From Eubacteriales bacterium (lineage in GTDB: Bacteria > Bacillota > Clostridia > Lachnospirales > Lachnospiraceae), in contig JAUNGB010000004.1 of NCBI GenBank assembly GCA_030524715.1, forward strand, positions 1-64,000: DNA of 64,000 nucleotides, written 5' to 3'. Position 1 is the first letter of the stretch. Every line of letters starts with the position of its first letter. Under the pieces are notes generated by a model. The model had not been told where the DNA came from, did not search any database, and was given only the letters and a program-made list of their open reading frames with translations. Shown here in pieces: positions 8,162 to 16,907 of the stretch. The translations under genes were made by a program, and so were the position numbers.

Positions 8162-9043
8162 TTGAACCAAATTGTGCTGAATAATGTGTCGCTGCCGGTT
8201 GTAAGCTCGTGCGACTATCTTGCCGCTCAGGAGCCGTTTCTTCATGCGGACCGCATAGTGGATTTTCATGTAATGATTTATGTAACGGACGGGTGTATCC
8301 CCGTCACGGAGGACGGAACGGATTATGAAATTCACGCCGGAGAATTGTTTTTTCTGAAAAATAAGCTCCGGCATTATGGAAAAAAAGATGTGGGACGGGG
8401 AACCAGGTGGCATTACGTGCATTTTTATCTGGCTGAGCCGTCCGTCATAGAGGCGGCCCGGCCGGTTGCTTTGGGGATTGCCGGGCAGAATCCGGAATTG
8501 TCGTCTCCGGCAGGGGGATGGGCGGAATTTTCTGCGCTTCAGACACTTGTGCTGCCGAAAAAAATAAGCGGATTGTCCGGTTCCCGGCTGGAACAGAAAA
8601 TCGCCGGGTTTACAGAATATTTCCGCAGCGACGCCCCTTTGGATGTCTGGAGCCGGAACCAGAAATTTTTTGAATTGCTTACAGAGATTGGGATTTATGA
8701 AGAGGCAGAAAAAAAGCCCCTGAGCCTGTCGGACAGGATTGCCGATTATCTTACGGAAAATTATCGGCGGCCCTTTTCCTCTCAGGAACTGGAACAGGAG
8801 TTTTTTTTGAGTTATAAACGTATGGCGGCTGTTTTCAAAAAAGAAAAGGGGATGAGTATGCAGAGGTTTCATACGAATGTCCGTATGGAAAACGCCTGCA
8901 AATTACTTCGTTCTACTTTACTCCCGGTGGGGGAGATCAGCCGTGAAACAGGATATGCGGATATGCTCTATTTCAGCCGCAGCTTCCGGTCCGTTGTGGG
9001 GATGAGCCCTACGGAATACAGAAAGCTGCCGCGGATATATTGA
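8162..9043 (+). CDS. AraC-family transcriptional regulator
   Basis: About 293 residues from a TTG start. An N-terminal cupin-like sensing domain (DFHVMIYVTDG, then ELFFLKNKLRHYGK) precedes a C-terminal pair of helix-turn-helices, ending with the family signature region SRETGYADMLYFSRSFRSVVGMSPTEYR. The frame stays open to an upstream ATG at 8096, but GGAGG at 8151-8155 sits six bases before TTG 8162, while 8096 lies in the promoter. It probably senses an arabinose-type ligand and controls the divergent GH127 gene through the TGATCYGATAWT repeats. The stop codon overlaps the left arm of a 20-bp palindrome. Confidence 0.88.
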   Translation: MNQIVLNNVSLPVVSSCDYLAAQEPFLHADRIVDFHVMIYVTDGCIPVTEDGTDYEIHAGELFFLKNKLRHYGKKDVGRGTRWHYVHFYLAEPSVIEAARPVALGIAGQNPELSSPAGGWAEFSALQTLVLPKKISGLSGSRLEQKIAGFTEYFRSDAPLDVWSRNQKFFELLTEIGIYEEAEKKPLSLSDRIADYLTENYRRPFSSQELEQEFFLSYKRMAAVFKKEKGMSMQRFHTNVRMENACKLLRSTLLPVGEISRETGYADMLYFSRSFRSVVGMSPTEYRKLPRIY

Positions 9044-9109
9044 ACGCAGATAAGCATGAAATTTGTATTTATGAGTATGCGGAATGTAGATTTCATGCTT
9101 ATCTGCGTT
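9043..9109. repeat. R5 palindrome, 20-bp perfect arms, at the AraC stop codon
   Basis: AACGCAGATAAGCATGAAAT (9043-9062) pairs perfectly with its complement at 9090-9109 around a 27-base loop, then continues into TATGAACATGC. The left end with the preceding TTG equals the sequence found right after the GH127 stop. There is no T-run, so it may end transcripts only weakly or stabilise them. Confidence 0.85.
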
Positions 9110-9139
9110 TATGAACATGCGAAATGTAAATGTAAGGGG

Positions 9140-9170
9140 TAGGTTGGAATATTCTTAATATTCCAACCTA
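9140..9170. repeat. R4 hairpin TAGGTTGGAATATT
   Basis: A 14-bp perfect stem (9140-9153 with 9157-9170) and a 3-base loop, between AraC and trhA. With its flank AATGTAAGGGG it reappears in inverted orientation at 21873-21912. Confidence 0.85.
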
Positions 9171-9184
9171 CAGGCGGAAACCTT

Positions 9185-9835
9185 TTAAGGAAGGAAGAAA
9201 TACATCACGATAAAGTGGCAGGCGCTTCCAAGCATTACAAAAATATGAAAGATCTCATGGGAACCGAAATTCTGGTGTTTGGAGTTAAATACAGGCAGCT
9301 TCAGCCCATAAATGACGCCTCCGATGGTATAAATGATCCCTCCTGCAAGAAGCCATCCAAATCCGGCCCGGGGCAGGGAGTTAAAAATTGGTACAAACGC
9401 CAGGACGCAAAGCCAACCCATGCCGATATAGAGAACTGAGGATACCCATTTGGGGCAGTTGATCCAGAAGCCCTTCAGGATAATCCCCAGGATAGCGACA
9501 GCCCAGACCAGAGCGCACAGAATATAGCCGATGGTGTTATGCAGGGCCAGCAGGCAGACAGGAGTGTAGCTTCCGGCGATCATAATAAAGATCATCATAT
9601 GATCCGCTTTGCGCAGCCTGCGGTTTACCTTTTCGGTTGAATCTACAGAGTGATAGATGGTGCTTGCCGCATAGAGAAGGATCATGGTCAGTATAAAAAC
9701 GCTTAAAGCCACAAGGTGCAGGGTATCTTCTCTTCTGGCAGCCCTGGTAAGCAGAGGAAGCGCGCCTGCCATGGCAAGCAGCATGGCAATTCCGTGCGTA
9801 ATGGCGCTTCCCGGATCTTTTAATTTTAGTTTCAT
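9185..9835 (-). CDS. trhA: TrhA / hemolysin III family membrane protein (PAQR fold)
   Basis: A 216-residue, seven-helix membrane protein. The PAQR signature is intact: ITHGIAMLL near the N-terminus, STIYHSV in the second helix region, ADHMMIFIMIAGSYTP in the middle and SHEIFHIFVMLGSACH near the C-terminus. The histidines and aspartate of these motifs bind zinc in PAQR proteins. TrhA in other bacteria helps keep membrane fluidity by influencing unsaturated fatty acid synthesis; the old name hemolysin III reflects early plasmid assays. AGGAGG lies before the ATG. It is monocistronic, and its upstream region contains an R6-type palindrome. Confidence 0.93.
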   Translation of the reverse strand: MKLKLKDPGSAITHGIAMLLAMAGALPLLTRAARREDTLHLVALSVFILTMILLYAASTIYHSVDSTEKVNRRLRKADHMMIFIMIAGSYTPVCLLALHNTIGYILCALVWAVAILGIILKGFWINCPKWVSSVLYIGMGWLCVLAFVPIFNSLPRAGFGWLLAGGIIYTIGGVIYGLKLPVFNSKHQNFGSHEIFHIFVMLGSACHFIVMYFFLP

Positions 9836-9900
9836 AATGAATCGCCTCCTGATTTCGTAAAAATTTTACTAAATTTGCCAACTATACAGTTGGAAATTTA

Positions 9901-9929
9901 GTAAAGCGGATATGAGCATTTCAGTTTAC
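9901..9929. repeat. R6-type imperfect palindrome
   Basis: GTAAAGCGGATATGAGCATT followed by TCAGTTTAC. It is related to the copies at 14518-14545 and 19900-19928. The rest of 9836-10095 is AT-rich and shows no gene. Confidence 0.6.
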
Positions 9930-10095
9930 CGGGTGGAATGCTTACATGCATTCAAAAACCCGTAATGTAGTTTTAAAAACTATGTTCAAAGTATATGATT
10001 ACTATATCACAATTATTCAGAAATGCAAGAGATTTTTATAAAAATTATTTCTGCAGAGAAAATAAGAAGTATTGGCAGTATAACAGGAGGTATTT

Positions 10096-10155
10096 ATGAA
10101 CGAGTCGTTACTGGTTGTACCCAAGCCCTGCACCGTCTGCAAGGCTATGGGCTGA
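10096..10155 (+). CDS. possible 19-residue peptide with strong ribosome site
   Basis: ATG at 10096 follows AACAGGAGG by five bases and encodes MNESLLVVPKPCTVCKAMG, ending at TGA 10155. The CxxC pair is notable. The DNA of its second half resembles intergenic segments at 2515 and 59008, where the frame is not kept, so this may be a relic of a longer repeated gene rather than a working peptide. It sits 150 bp before the large surface-protein gene and could also be a leader peptide. Function unknown. Confidence 0.3.
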   Translation: MNESLLVVPKPCTVCKAMG

Positions 10156-10183
10156 CAACATATAATTGCAGGAATCCGGCACA

Positions 10184-10252
10184 TATGAACTATTAAGAAT
10201 TCAGTATATATGAACTATTAAGATTACAAAATTATAGAATTATCTGGTATAA
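10184..10252 (+). promoter_or_regulatory. promoter of the surface-protein gene with 15-bp direct repeats
   Basis: TATGAACTATTAAGA is present at 10184-10198 and again at 10208-10222 (24-bp period). An extended -10 box TGGTATAAT (10244-10252) follows. The repeats are in position for an activator or repressor of the gene at 10307. Confidence 0.6.
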
Positions 10253-10306
10253 TATAAAATATTGGCGTACCGGCTGTAAATTCATAGGAAAAAGGAGGAG
10301 ATTGTA

Positions 10307-13300
10307 ATGAAAAAGAAAAAAATAGCATGGATTCTTTCGGCGGTTATCTTGTGGTCCGCAGTTCCGTTTCCGGCTTTGGCTTCAGATGTAGTCCGAAAGG
10401 GCGTGGAGAGGACGGAGACAGACGAGAATGCAGACTCAAATGGAGGCAGAGGTATTACAGAGAATGATGAAGATGAAGAGATAGGCGGGGATACAGACCG
10501 GGCAGCAGGAGCAGACGAAGCTGCAGAGGCAGGTGAGGATGAAGATACAAACAAAGCTTTAGGAACAGATAAAGCTGCAGGGGCAGGTGAGGATGAAGAT
10601 ACTAACAATCCAGCAGGAACTGACGAAACTGCAAAGGCAGATCAGGGTGAAGATATAAACAATGCAGCAGGAACGGACAAAGATGCAGAGACAGGTCAGG
10701 ATGCAGAAGAAAATGAGGCTGCTGGTTTGGATGTGAATGGAGAGACAGGGAACGAAGAAAACGTCTGTGTGACAGTTGTACCTGAATCAACGGAAGAAAT
10801 GGCTGAAACAGGCGCTATGGCGGAACAGGATGTGCAGAGTTACGAACTGTCATTAAGTACCAGTCAGATTTTGTTTGACGATCAGACTGAAGGATATGCG
10901 GAAACACAGACAGAGTATGTAACTGTGACGAACACCGGAACAGAACCATGGGATTTTTCCGAAACACAATATGCAAAAAGTGTGATTGATGTAGAAGGGA
11001 TTCCTGCTGAACCCCTTCCGTCAGGTGAGAGCGCTGTTTTAACCATAACGACGAAAACCGGGTTGGAGCCTTCCCATGACGAGGCGGAATCTTCGGACAA
11101 CAATTTTGGCGGAAGTATCTGGTTTAATAATGATAAATTTTATGGAAGGGTACCGTATCATATTACTTATTATTTTACTGTATTTCCCTATTATGAAATA
11201 AGTACGGGCGTTTTGCTGGCGATTCCGGAAATTTTGCCGATTACGGGAATACCAAATGGGACGGGAAAAAAGGCAGAGCTTTTGGGGCTGCCGTTCTGGA
11301 TTGAAATAGATACCTCTTTAGGAAACAGAAGCGCCCGGATTCAATGGGATACAGAGAATTGTAATTATGATCCTGACAACAGGGAAGAACAAAGCTTTTC
11401 TGTAAATGGGACGCTTATCCTCCCGGATGATATTACCAATCCGTCAGGTATTTCTACGGAAGTAACCGCACAGGTTACAGTAAAAGAATTTGATGTAAAC
11501 AATCAGACAGAGTATTTATTAGAAGCAAGCTGTTCAGAGGTTGATTTTAATAAATATTATGAGAATTGTGCAGATGATGTGGAAGGCCCAATGGTTACGT
11601 TTTACAACAAAGGAACGAAGCCGCTGGACATTACGATCATAATGCCTCCCTACTTTGGCTGCGGTATTCAATCCGATGATCAGGATCCCCATAATCTGCT
11701 GCCCGGGGAGTCTTATCTTGTTGAATTGAGAGAAGACAGAAATTTTTTGACTGAGGGCCTGTACAGTGAGAATATGAGGGTTATCACGCAGATTCCCGGT
11801 GTGGAACTGAATATTCCTCTGAGATACAGAGCAGACAGTACGGGAGACGAGAAGATATCTGCAAACAGGCAGAGGCTGGATTTTGGCGAGGTGGAGGAAG
11901 GCGGCGATTGGGCGCAGGCGCAGACTGTAGTAATTGAAAATACCGGAAATAAGAAAGTGACTGTATCCGCCAGGGATTCTTCAAATATTTTTCAGATCGA
12001 AGCCCCGTCAAAGGCAGAATTAAAGCCGGGTGAAAAACATACATATATCATTCAGCCGAAAAAGAAATTAAGGCCGGGAAGGTATCAAAGCTATATAGAG
12101 GTTTCGACAGGGACTGTCACGAAAAAAATATTCGCAACGGTAAAAGTATTGAGTCAAAGCGCGGTGCTGGAAAAGATAGAAGGCATAAGTCCTGTTCTGG
12201 CGGAAAACGGATGCCCGAAATTGTCAGGAGCTTTGGGGCTGCCGAACCTTGCCGTACTGCATACGGATTCCGGAGAAACAAAGGGAATGATACTTTGGGA
12301 TGTGGAGGATTGTGCTTATAATCCGGATATAAGGGAAGAACAAAAATTTCAGGTAAAAGGTACAATTATGCTTCCGTTCAGTGTAAAAAATCCTGATAAC
12401 CTGGAGCTGTCAGTGACGGCAGATGTAACAGTGAAAGCTGCGGAAGGTGAAAAGAATAAGGATTTCAATCTGTCGCTGGCCAAGGATGTGGTGTATATGG
12501 CGGGGCCTGGAACATCAAGTGAGAGAATACAATTAACAAATACAGGAGAGAAATCCTTAAGAATAGAGGACGATTGGTATTATCCTTTTATGTATGTTTC
12601 AGTTGATAAAAGAGTATTAAAACCCAACGAAAGTACTTTTGTCAGTATTTCCTTAATGAAAGGTACCGCAGATTTTCAGGAAACGGAAATCCCCTTTCAT
12701 AATTATGATGGAAGTCTGCTGAATACGATTAAGCTTGTGTGGAGAAACGAGAACGTAAATAATAATATTCCGTATCATTTTACACCAACGTATGTGGACT
12801 TTGGAAAAATTGAGGGAAATAATGACGCCGCTTATTTACAGACCGTAACATTCCGGAATAACGGAGCCGGGGATATTGTTATTAACGGGGCAAAAAGCAA
12901 GTATTTTGAGGTTCTGATGGATGAGAAGTTTATGATAGTACCCGCAGGAGAAAGCATAGAAATGGATATTGTACTTAAGGCGGATGAAAAAGGCCGCTAT
13001 CCAAAAGCGGGCACCTATTATGATACGATTCAGTTTCAGACGGACAATGAAAGTGTGGATGTAGTTTTGGATGCGGGATTTGAAATGACTTATTCTGATG
13101 AGCCGGCAAAGCCGACAGCAGCGCCAGGAAAGACACCGACAAAAATACCGACAAAGGCACCGTCAGGGATTCCTTCTGTTTCACCTACGGGCACATTGTC
13201 TCCAACTGTTTCTGTTAAGCCGTCGACGGCGGCCCCGGCTTTTGCGCAGTCTCAGGAACAGCATAAAGAGCCGGTCAAAACAGGCGACGAGACTCCTATT

Positions 13301-13375
13301 GGCAGAATATCTGCTTTGCTGGGAATAAGCGTTATAGCGATTCTGTATTCAGTAAGGAGAAGAAAGGCCAAATGA
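10307..13375 (+). CDS. large secreted surface protein with acidic repeats and (x)VKTGD-type anchor
   Basis: A 1022-residue protein. Signal peptide at residues 1-25 (MKKKKIAWILSAVILWSAVPFPALA). Residues 30-160 are very acidic with imperfect repeats such as AGEDEDTNKALGTDKA and AGEDEDTNNPAGTDET. Then come several beta-sandwich modules of the abnormal-spindle/Hydin or choice-of-anchor D type, recognisable by repeated VTVTNTGTEPW- or VVIENTGNKKV-like and LKPGE segments. Two paralogous blocks of about 100 residues share LGLP...WD.E.C.Y.PD.REEQ.F.V.GT. The end has a Pro/Thr/Ser linker, PVKTGDETPI, a hydrophobic helix and RRRKAK, a sortase-type wall anchor common in clostridia. It is probably displayed on the cell wall; binding partner unknown. 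Confidence 0.8.
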   Translation: MKKKKIAWILSAVILWSAVPFPALASDVVRKGVERTETDENADSNGGRGITENDEDEEIGGDTDRAAGADEAAEAGEDEDTNKALGTDKAAGAGEDEDTNNPAGTDETAKADQGEDINNAAGTDKDAETGQDAEENEAAGLDVNGETGNEENVCVTVVPESTEEMAETGAMAEQDVQSYELSLSTSQILFDDQTEGYAETQTEYVTVTNTGTEPWDFSETQYAKSVIDVEGIPAEPLPSGESAVLTITTKTGLEPSHDEAESSDNNFGGSIWFNNDKFYGRVPYHITYYFTVFPYYEISTGVLLAIPEILPITGIPNGTGKKAELLGLPFWIEIDTSLGNRSARIQWDTENCNYDPDNREEQSFSVNGTLILPDDITNPSGISTEVTAQVTVKEFDVNNQTEYLLEASCSEVDFNKYYENCADDVEGPMVTFYNKGTKPLDITIIMPPYFGCGIQSDDQDPHNLLPGESYLVELREDRNFLTEGLYSENMRVITQIPGVELNIPLRYRADSTGDEKISANRQRLDFGEVEEGGDWAQAQTVVIENTGNKKVTVSARDSSNIFQIEAPSKAELKPGEKHTYIIQPKKKLRPGRYQSYIEVSTGTVTKKIFATVKVLSQSAVLEKIEGISPVLAENGCPKLSGALGLPNLAVLHTDSGETKGMILWDVEDCAYNPDIREEQKFQVKGTIMLPFSVKNPDNLELSVTADVTVKAAEGEKNKDFNLSLAKDVVYMAGPGTSSERIQLTNTGEKSLRIEDDWYYPFMYVSVDKRVLKPNESTFVSISLMKGTADFQETEIPFHNYDGSLLNTIKLVWRNENVNNNIPYHFTPTYVDFGKIEGNNDAAYLQTVTFRNNGAGDIVINGAKSKYFEVLMDEKFMIVPAGESIEMDIVLKADEKGRYPKAGTYYDTIQFQTDNESVDVVLDAGFEMTYSDEPAKPTAAPGKTPTKIPTKAPSGIPSVSPTGTLSPTVSVKPSTAAPAFAQSQEQHKEPVKTGDETPIGRISALLGISVIAILYSVRRRKAK

Positions 13376-14139
13376 TTACCAAATTACAAAATCCCATGGC
13401 TGCAAAGGATTTATTTGCCGGTTGGGAGGAAACATTGATCTGGTCATGTCTGCAAAAGGTTATGGGCGGAATCTATGGGGATTCTGCCCATGATCCAGCG
13501 TCTGCAATGGCGCTGATCGGCGATTTCTGCTTTTTGGCCGGCATGCCGGACACAGAACTGGCTGCATATAAGCCTGAGACTTGTCAGCAGGATTTTATGA
13601 TTATGGTTCCTCAAAATCAGCAGTGGGGAGAGCTTATTGAACAGCTTTATCAGGGAAAAGCCAAAAAGGTTACAAGATATGCCATTAAAAAAGAACCGGA
13701 TGTCTTCGATAAAGAAAAGCTGCGTCAGATGACAGATACGCTTTCTCCGGAATATGAGCTTAAAATGATCGATGAAGGGCTTTATCATTACTGTAAAGAA
13801 CATACCTGGTGCAGGGACTTTGTGTCTCAATATGCAGACTATGAGGCGTACAGGAAATATGGTTTGGGAGTTGTGATCCTTAAGGACGGAGTTCCTGTTT
13901 CAGGGGCTTCCTCTTATACAAGCTACCCGGGCGGGATAGAAATCGAGATCGATACAAAGGAGGAATACCGCAGAAGGGGACTGGCGACGATATGCGGCGC
14001 GAAGCTGATACTGGAATGCCTTCAGAGAAACCTTTATCCAAGCTGGGATGCCCAGAACCTGTGGTCCGTGTCCCTGGCAGAGAAGCTTGGCTATCATTTT
14101 GACCATGTTTATACGGCGTATGAAATATGTGAATATTAA
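13372..14139 (+). CDS. GNAT-family acetyltransferase
   Basis: A 255-residue protein resembling the GNAT_acetyltran group: a variable N-terminal half and a C-terminal acetyl-CoA fold. The CoA-binding loop is seen in IEIEIDTKEEYRRRGLATIC (Q/RxxGxG/A equivalent RRRGLA) and the C-terminal segment SWDAQNLWSVSLAEKLGY is typical of GNAT strands and helix 4. The start ATG overlaps the upstream stop codon (ATGA), so translation is coupled to the surface-protein gene, though a functional link is not obvious. The substrate is unknown. Confidence 0.85.
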   Translation: MITKLQNPMAAKDLFAGWEETLIWSCLQKVMGGIYGDSAHDPASAMALIGDFCFLAGMPDTELAAYKPETCQQDFMIMVPQNQQWGELIEQLYQGKAKKVTRYAIKKEPDVFDKEKLRQMTDTLSPEYELKMIDEGLYHYCKEHTWCRDFVSQYADYEAYRKYGLGVVILKDGVPVSGASSYTSYPGGIEIEIDTKEEYRRRGLATICGAKLILECLQRNLYPSWDAQNLWSVSLAEKLGYHFDHVYTAYEICEY

Positions 14140-14221
14140 CAGAAACTTTAAGGTGAAGCCGGAGATTATTAAGGAAATCAACGAACGCCGGACAGGGTAT
14201 TGGAGAACTACGGAGGGCTGA
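14120..14221 (+). CDS. possible 33-residue ORF overlapping the GNAT 3' end
   Basis: ATG at 14120, in another frame and overlapping the GNAT gene by 20 bases, runs to TGA at 14221 and encodes a basic peptide (MKYVNINRNFKVKPEIIKEI then NERRTGYWRTTEG). No clear ribosome site precedes it. It could be a real coupled small protein, a relic or chance. The terminator 34 bases downstream would include it in the GNAT transcript. Confidence 0.25.
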   Translation: MKYVNINRNFKVKPEIIKEINERRTGYWRTTEG

Positions 14222-14254
14222 AAGCTTTAAAAAAATAATCAGTAAACAGGCTGC

Positions 14255-14284
14255 AGGGGCGCGGAAGCGCCCCTTTGTTTTATT
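14255..14284 (+). terminator. intrinsic terminator
   Basis: AGGGGCGC, loop GGAA, GCGCCCCT, then TTGTTTTATT. It ends the surface-protein/GNAT transcript. Confidence 0.93.
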
Positions 14285-14309
14285 ATATCAGATTATTTCC
14301 CGAAAAGTG

Positions 14310-14362
14310 TTGACTTTTAAATAAAGTTAATGTTTAATATAAAAAAGATTAAATTAACTTAA
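14310..14362 (+). promoter_or_regulatory. GH36 promoter and candidate operator
   Basis: TTGACT (14310-14315) - 17 bp - TTTAAT (14333-14338), followed by ATTAAATTAACTTAA (14348-14362). The last 15-mer differs by one base from 18466-18480, which lies just after the promoter of the binding-protein operon. The TTAAsTTAA core is palindromic. The LacI regulator encoded at 16908 is the natural candidate to bind both. Confidence 0.6.
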
Positions 14363-14437
14363 AAGTTTGGATTTTGTGTAGGATTGTAGTACATCGCTGC
14401 ATGATCCTGAGTAATAAGTTCAATGCTGCAGTGTTAT

Positions 14438-14545
14438 TTGAACTCAGATAAGTAGTCCCCGCTTCAAACGCGTAGAGCATTAAGCGGAGGGTATGGGACT
14501 GCGTTTATGAACATGCAGTAAAGCGAAATACGAATGTCCGCTTTA
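14438..14545. repeat. R5 variant followed by R6 palindrome
   Basis: TTGAACTCAGATAAG at 14438 and ACTGCGTTTATGAACATGC at 14498-14516 are the two ends of an R5-like unit with a different middle. GTAAAGCG (14518-14525) pairs with CGCTTTAC (14538-14545). It lies within the probable 5' leader of the GH36 gene. Confidence 0.65.
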
Positions 14546-14566
14546 CAAGTTAGAAGGAGGAATAAG

Positions 14567-16750
14567 ATGAGCATTCAATTTGATGAAAAGCAGAAGATAT
14601 TTAAACTGGATACGGATGGGACTACTTATATGATCGGGCTTTCGCCGGAAGGTTATGTAGGGCATATTTATTATGGGAAAAGGCTTCGGAGCCCGGGTGG
14701 GAAATACTGCCTCCGTATGGAGGAAACGCCGTCACCTTCGGTAAAAAAAAGGGAAAAGTCGTCATTCCTGGACCGTTTTCCCATGGAATATCCGACGGGA
14801 GGAATCGGGGATTACCGGGAAAGCTGCCTGAATGTGCGCAATGAACAGGGCTGTATGGGATGTGAGATTTTTTATAAAAGTCATACCATAGAGAAAGGGA
14901 AGCCTGCCCTTGAGGGCCTTCCGGCATCCTTCGGCACTGAAGAGCAGGTGGAAACCCTGGAACTTCTGTGCGTGGATCCTGTGCCTCAAATAGAAGTGAT
15001 TCTTTCCTATTCCGTGTTTGCCAAAGAGGATGTTATTACAAGAAGCGTAAAGATCATAAATCAGGGACAGCAGCAGCTTCGTTTGGAGAAGGTTTACAGT
15101 GCATGCCTTGATATGGATAACATGGATTTTGAAATGCTGAGTCTGTGCGGCTCCTGGGCAAGAGAGCGTCATATCCAGCGGGAAAAAATCAATTACGGAA
15201 AACGTGTGATTTCTTCTGCAAAGGGAGAATCCAGCCATCAGGAGCATCCGTTTATGGCGCTTTTGACACCGGAGACGACGCAGGATAAGGGCGAGGTTTA
15301 TGGAATGCATTTTGTATACTCCGGCAATTTTACCGCCCAGGCGGAGCGCACGCAGTTTGACAGGATAAGGGCAGTCATGGGAGTCAGTTCAGAAGAATTT
15401 TGCTGGAAGCTGGCGCCGGGTGAGAGCTTTCAGGCGCCGGAGGTTGTTCTGGTGTATTCGGCGGAGGGTCTGGATAAGATGACCCATTCCCTGCATGATT
15501 TTTACAGGGAGCATATGATCCGCAGCCAATATAAATATAAAAAGCGTCCTATTCTGATTAATAATTGGGAAGCTACTTATTTTGATTTTGATACGGATAA
15601 GCTTCTGGATATTGCAAGGGAAGCAAAGAAAAACGGCATTGAAATGCTGGTGATGGACGACGGATGGTTCGGAAAGAGAAACTGCGACGACAGTTCTCTG
15701 GGCGACTGGTATGTAAATGAGGAAAAGCTTACCACAGGGCTTCCTGATCTGGTAAAAAGGGTAAACGAAATCGGTCTGGAGTTCGGCATCTGGTTCGAGC
15801 CGGAAATGATATCCCCGGATTCGGAGCTTTACCGTGCGCATCCCGACTGGGCATTTTGTATCAGGGGAAGGGAAGCGACACAGAGCAGGGCGCAGTATGT
15901 GCTGGATCTTACGCGGCAGGAGGTGCGTGATTATGCTTATGAATGCGTGGCGAAAATACTTCGCAGCGCTCCGATCTCCTATGTGAAATGGGATATGAAC
16001 CGCCAGCTCAGCGATATGGGAAGCTTTGGGTGGGGCGAGGAAAGGCAGCAGGAACTGTTTCACCGGTACGTGCTGGGGCTTTATGAAATGCAGGAACGTC
16101 TGGTGACGGAGTTTCCTGATCTTTTATTGGAAAACTGTTCCAGCGGTGGCGGCCGTTTTGACCCGGGAATGCTGTATTACAGTCCCCAGATCTGGTGCTC
16201 GGACAATACGGATGCAGTGGAGCGCCTGCGGATTCAGGAAGGGACTGCTCTCTTATATCCTCTGTCCTCTATCGGCGCGCATGTGAGCGACTGCCCCAAC
16301 CACATTGTAGGAAGGGTAACGACTTTTGAGACAAGAGGACATGTTGCCCTTGCGGGAACCTTTGGATATGAGCTTGATATTACCAAAATTCAGGAAGAGG
16401 ACAGAAATCAGATTCCGCAGCAGACAGAACTGTACCATAAATATAGGGAGCTGACGCAGAGGGGCGATTATTACAGGATTTCCTCGTGGACGGACAGTAA
16501 GCCTTACGATTGCTGGGAAATTGCGGCAAAGGACGGTTCTGAGGCTTTAGTGACTTTTGTTCAGGTTAGGGCTGTTCCGAATATGCCGGGAAGAAATATA
16601 CGGCTGAAAGGACTGGAGGCAGAAGCGGAGTATCGGCTGGAAGGTACAGAAGAGATTTATCAGGGAGAAGAATTGATGTACTGCGGATTCCCTGTGAAGC
16701 AGATGCAGGGGGACGCGGTAAGCTGTCTGTATCATTTTGTCCGTTTATAG
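14567..16750 (+). CDS. GH36 alpha-galactosidase
   Basis: 727 residues, the usual length for GH36 alpha-galactosidases of Firmicutes: N-terminal beta-supersandwich, TIM barrel, C-terminal beta domain. The nucleophile is Asp476 in KWDMNRQ and the acid/base is Asp546 in CSDNTDA; DDGWFGKR lies before them and ENCSSGGGRFDPG between them. It removes terminal alpha-1,6-galactose, as on galactomannan or raffinose-type sugars, in the cytoplasm (no signal peptide). The frame is open from 14534, but GAAGGAGGAAT precedes ATG 14567. Next to the mannooligosaccharide operon it most likely strips galactose side groups from imported galactomannan fragments. Confidence 0.95.
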   Translation: MSIQFDEKQKIFKLDTDGTTYMIGLSPEGYVGHIYYGKRLRSPGGKYCLRMEETPSPSVKKREKSSFLDRFPMEYPTGGIGDYRESCLNVRNEQGCMGCEIFYKSHTIEKGKPALEGLPASFGTEEQVETLELLCVDPVPQIEVILSYSVFAKEDVITRSVKIINQGQQQLRLEKVYSACLDMDNMDFEMLSLCGSWARERHIQREKINYGKRVISSAKGESSHQEHPFMALLTPETTQDKGEVYGMHFVYSGNFTAQAERTQFDRIRAVMGVSSEEFCWKLAPGESFQAPEVVLVYSAEGLDKMTHSLHDFYREHMIRSQYKYKKRPILINNWEATYFDFDTDKLLDIAREAKKNGIEMLVMDDGWFGKRNCDDSSLGDWYVNEEKLTTGLPDLVKRVNEIGLEFGIWFEPEMISPDSELYRAHPDWAFCIRGREATQSRAQYVLDLTRQEVRDYAYECVAKILRSAPISYVKWDMNRQLSDMGSFGWGEERQQELFHRYVLGLYEMQERLVTEFPDLLLENCSSGGGRFDPGMLYYSPQIWCSDNTDAVERLRIQEGTALLYPLSSIGAHVSDCPNHIVGRVTTFETRGHVALAGTFGYELDITKIQEEDRNQIPQQTELYHKYRELTQRGDYYRISSWTDSKPYDCWEIAAKDGSEALVTFVQVRAVPNMPGRNIRLKGLEAEAEYRLEGTEEIYQGEELMYCGFPVKQMQGDAVSCLYHFVRL

Positions 16751-16776
16751 AAAATTTATTTCAGAGGATTTTATTT

Positions 16777-16822
16777 AGAGTATGTTTGAAAATTGCGTGA
16801 ATGAATTTTTAAACATACTCTG
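16777..16822. repeat. R3 inverted repeat
   Basis: GAGTATGTTTGAAAATT pairs with AATTTTTAAACATACTC around GCGTGAATG. It is homologous to 24272-24315 and, as separated arms, to 18045-18140. It lies between GH36 and the LacI gene. Confidence 0.8.
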
Positions 16823-16907
16823 GAAGAGCAAAATGCAAAAAGCTTAAAATTATCTGGTTCTGTGGTTGCAAAGAGGACGTTTTAATAGAAAAAAGGGAGG
16901 ATTGGAT

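Noticed and set aside
14140-14566. Riboswitch in the GH36 leader
   Set aside because: Palindromes R5 and R6 explain the structure, and I see no conserved aptamer motif.
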